The notes beneath the pieces are model-generated. The model saw nothing but the letters and a program-made list of their open reading frames with translations, was not told the origin of the DNA and did no database searches. A stretch of DNA of 5,412 nucleotides, taken from contig CAZFAA010000099.1 in the NCBI GenBank assembly GCA_964516605.1, positions 1 through 5,412 of the forward strand. The letters run 5' to 3'. The first letter of the stretch is position 1; every line of letters starts with the position of its first letter. Both the position numbers and the translations under genes were made by a program. This stretch comes from GCA-2732805 sp964516605. GTDB taxonomy: Bacteria; Pseudomonadota; Gammaproteobacteria; Coxiellales; Coxiellaceae. Shown in pieces: positions 5,391 to 5,412 of this stretch.

Positions 5391-5412
5391 ATTAAGAGGG
5401 AGAATCCCGCTT

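Noticed and set aside
1..5412. CRISPR array, tRNA, rRNA, insertion sequence or phage genes
   Set aside because: No spaced direct repeats, cloverleaf, rRNA signature, transposase or terminal inverted repeats were found on reading both strands.

Overview
The window looks like part of a moderately AT-rich gammaproteobacterial chromosome. It carries the back-to-back gene pair for RNase E (rne, minus strand) and RluC (rluC, plus strand), a neighbourhood familiar from gammaproteobacteria. Both proteins align along their conserved cores with the Escherichia coli versions as I remember them. The AT-rich codon use and the unfamiliar exoprotein-like gene beside rne suggest a lineage such as the Legionellales, but the taxonomic placement is only an inference.

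Layout. Positions 3-1439 (+) hold the C-terminal 478 codons of a gene that enters from the left. Its first residues resemble the end of a haemagglutinin-type repeat. They are followed by an Asp/Glu tract, a charged helical stretch and a hydrophobic, glycine-containing region. It converges on rne. The 59-bp gap between the two stop codons holds a perfect 9-bp stem that probably terminates transcription in both directions. rne fills 1499-3982 (-): a complete catalytic half, a short membrane-targeting helix, a striking His/Arg-rich disordered tail and a C-terminal repeated L-x-Q-V-R motif. Positions 3983-4418 hold no recognisable gene. They contain a long rne leader (about 340 nt from a good extended -10 promoter) with several possible RNA structures, including a hairpin that buries the rne ribosome-binding site, plus the start region of rluC. 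rluC fills 4419-5345 (+), followed by an imperfect hairpin up to the window end.

How the parts fit. RNase E (mRNA decay and rRNA/tRNA maturation) and RluC (23S rRNA pseudouridylation) are both RNA-metabolism housekeeping genes, transcribed divergently. The long structured rne leader suggests feedback control of rne like that known in E. coli, although I see no clear sequence homology to the E. coli leader. The gene at the left is the accessory element. It has no obvious immunity partner in the window, and its function is not recognised. No tRNA, rRNA, CRISPR, insertion sequence or phage feature is evident. I do not see strong evidence of a new multi-gene system here. The most interesting items are the rne leader architecture and the unusual tails of the left-hand protein and RNase E.
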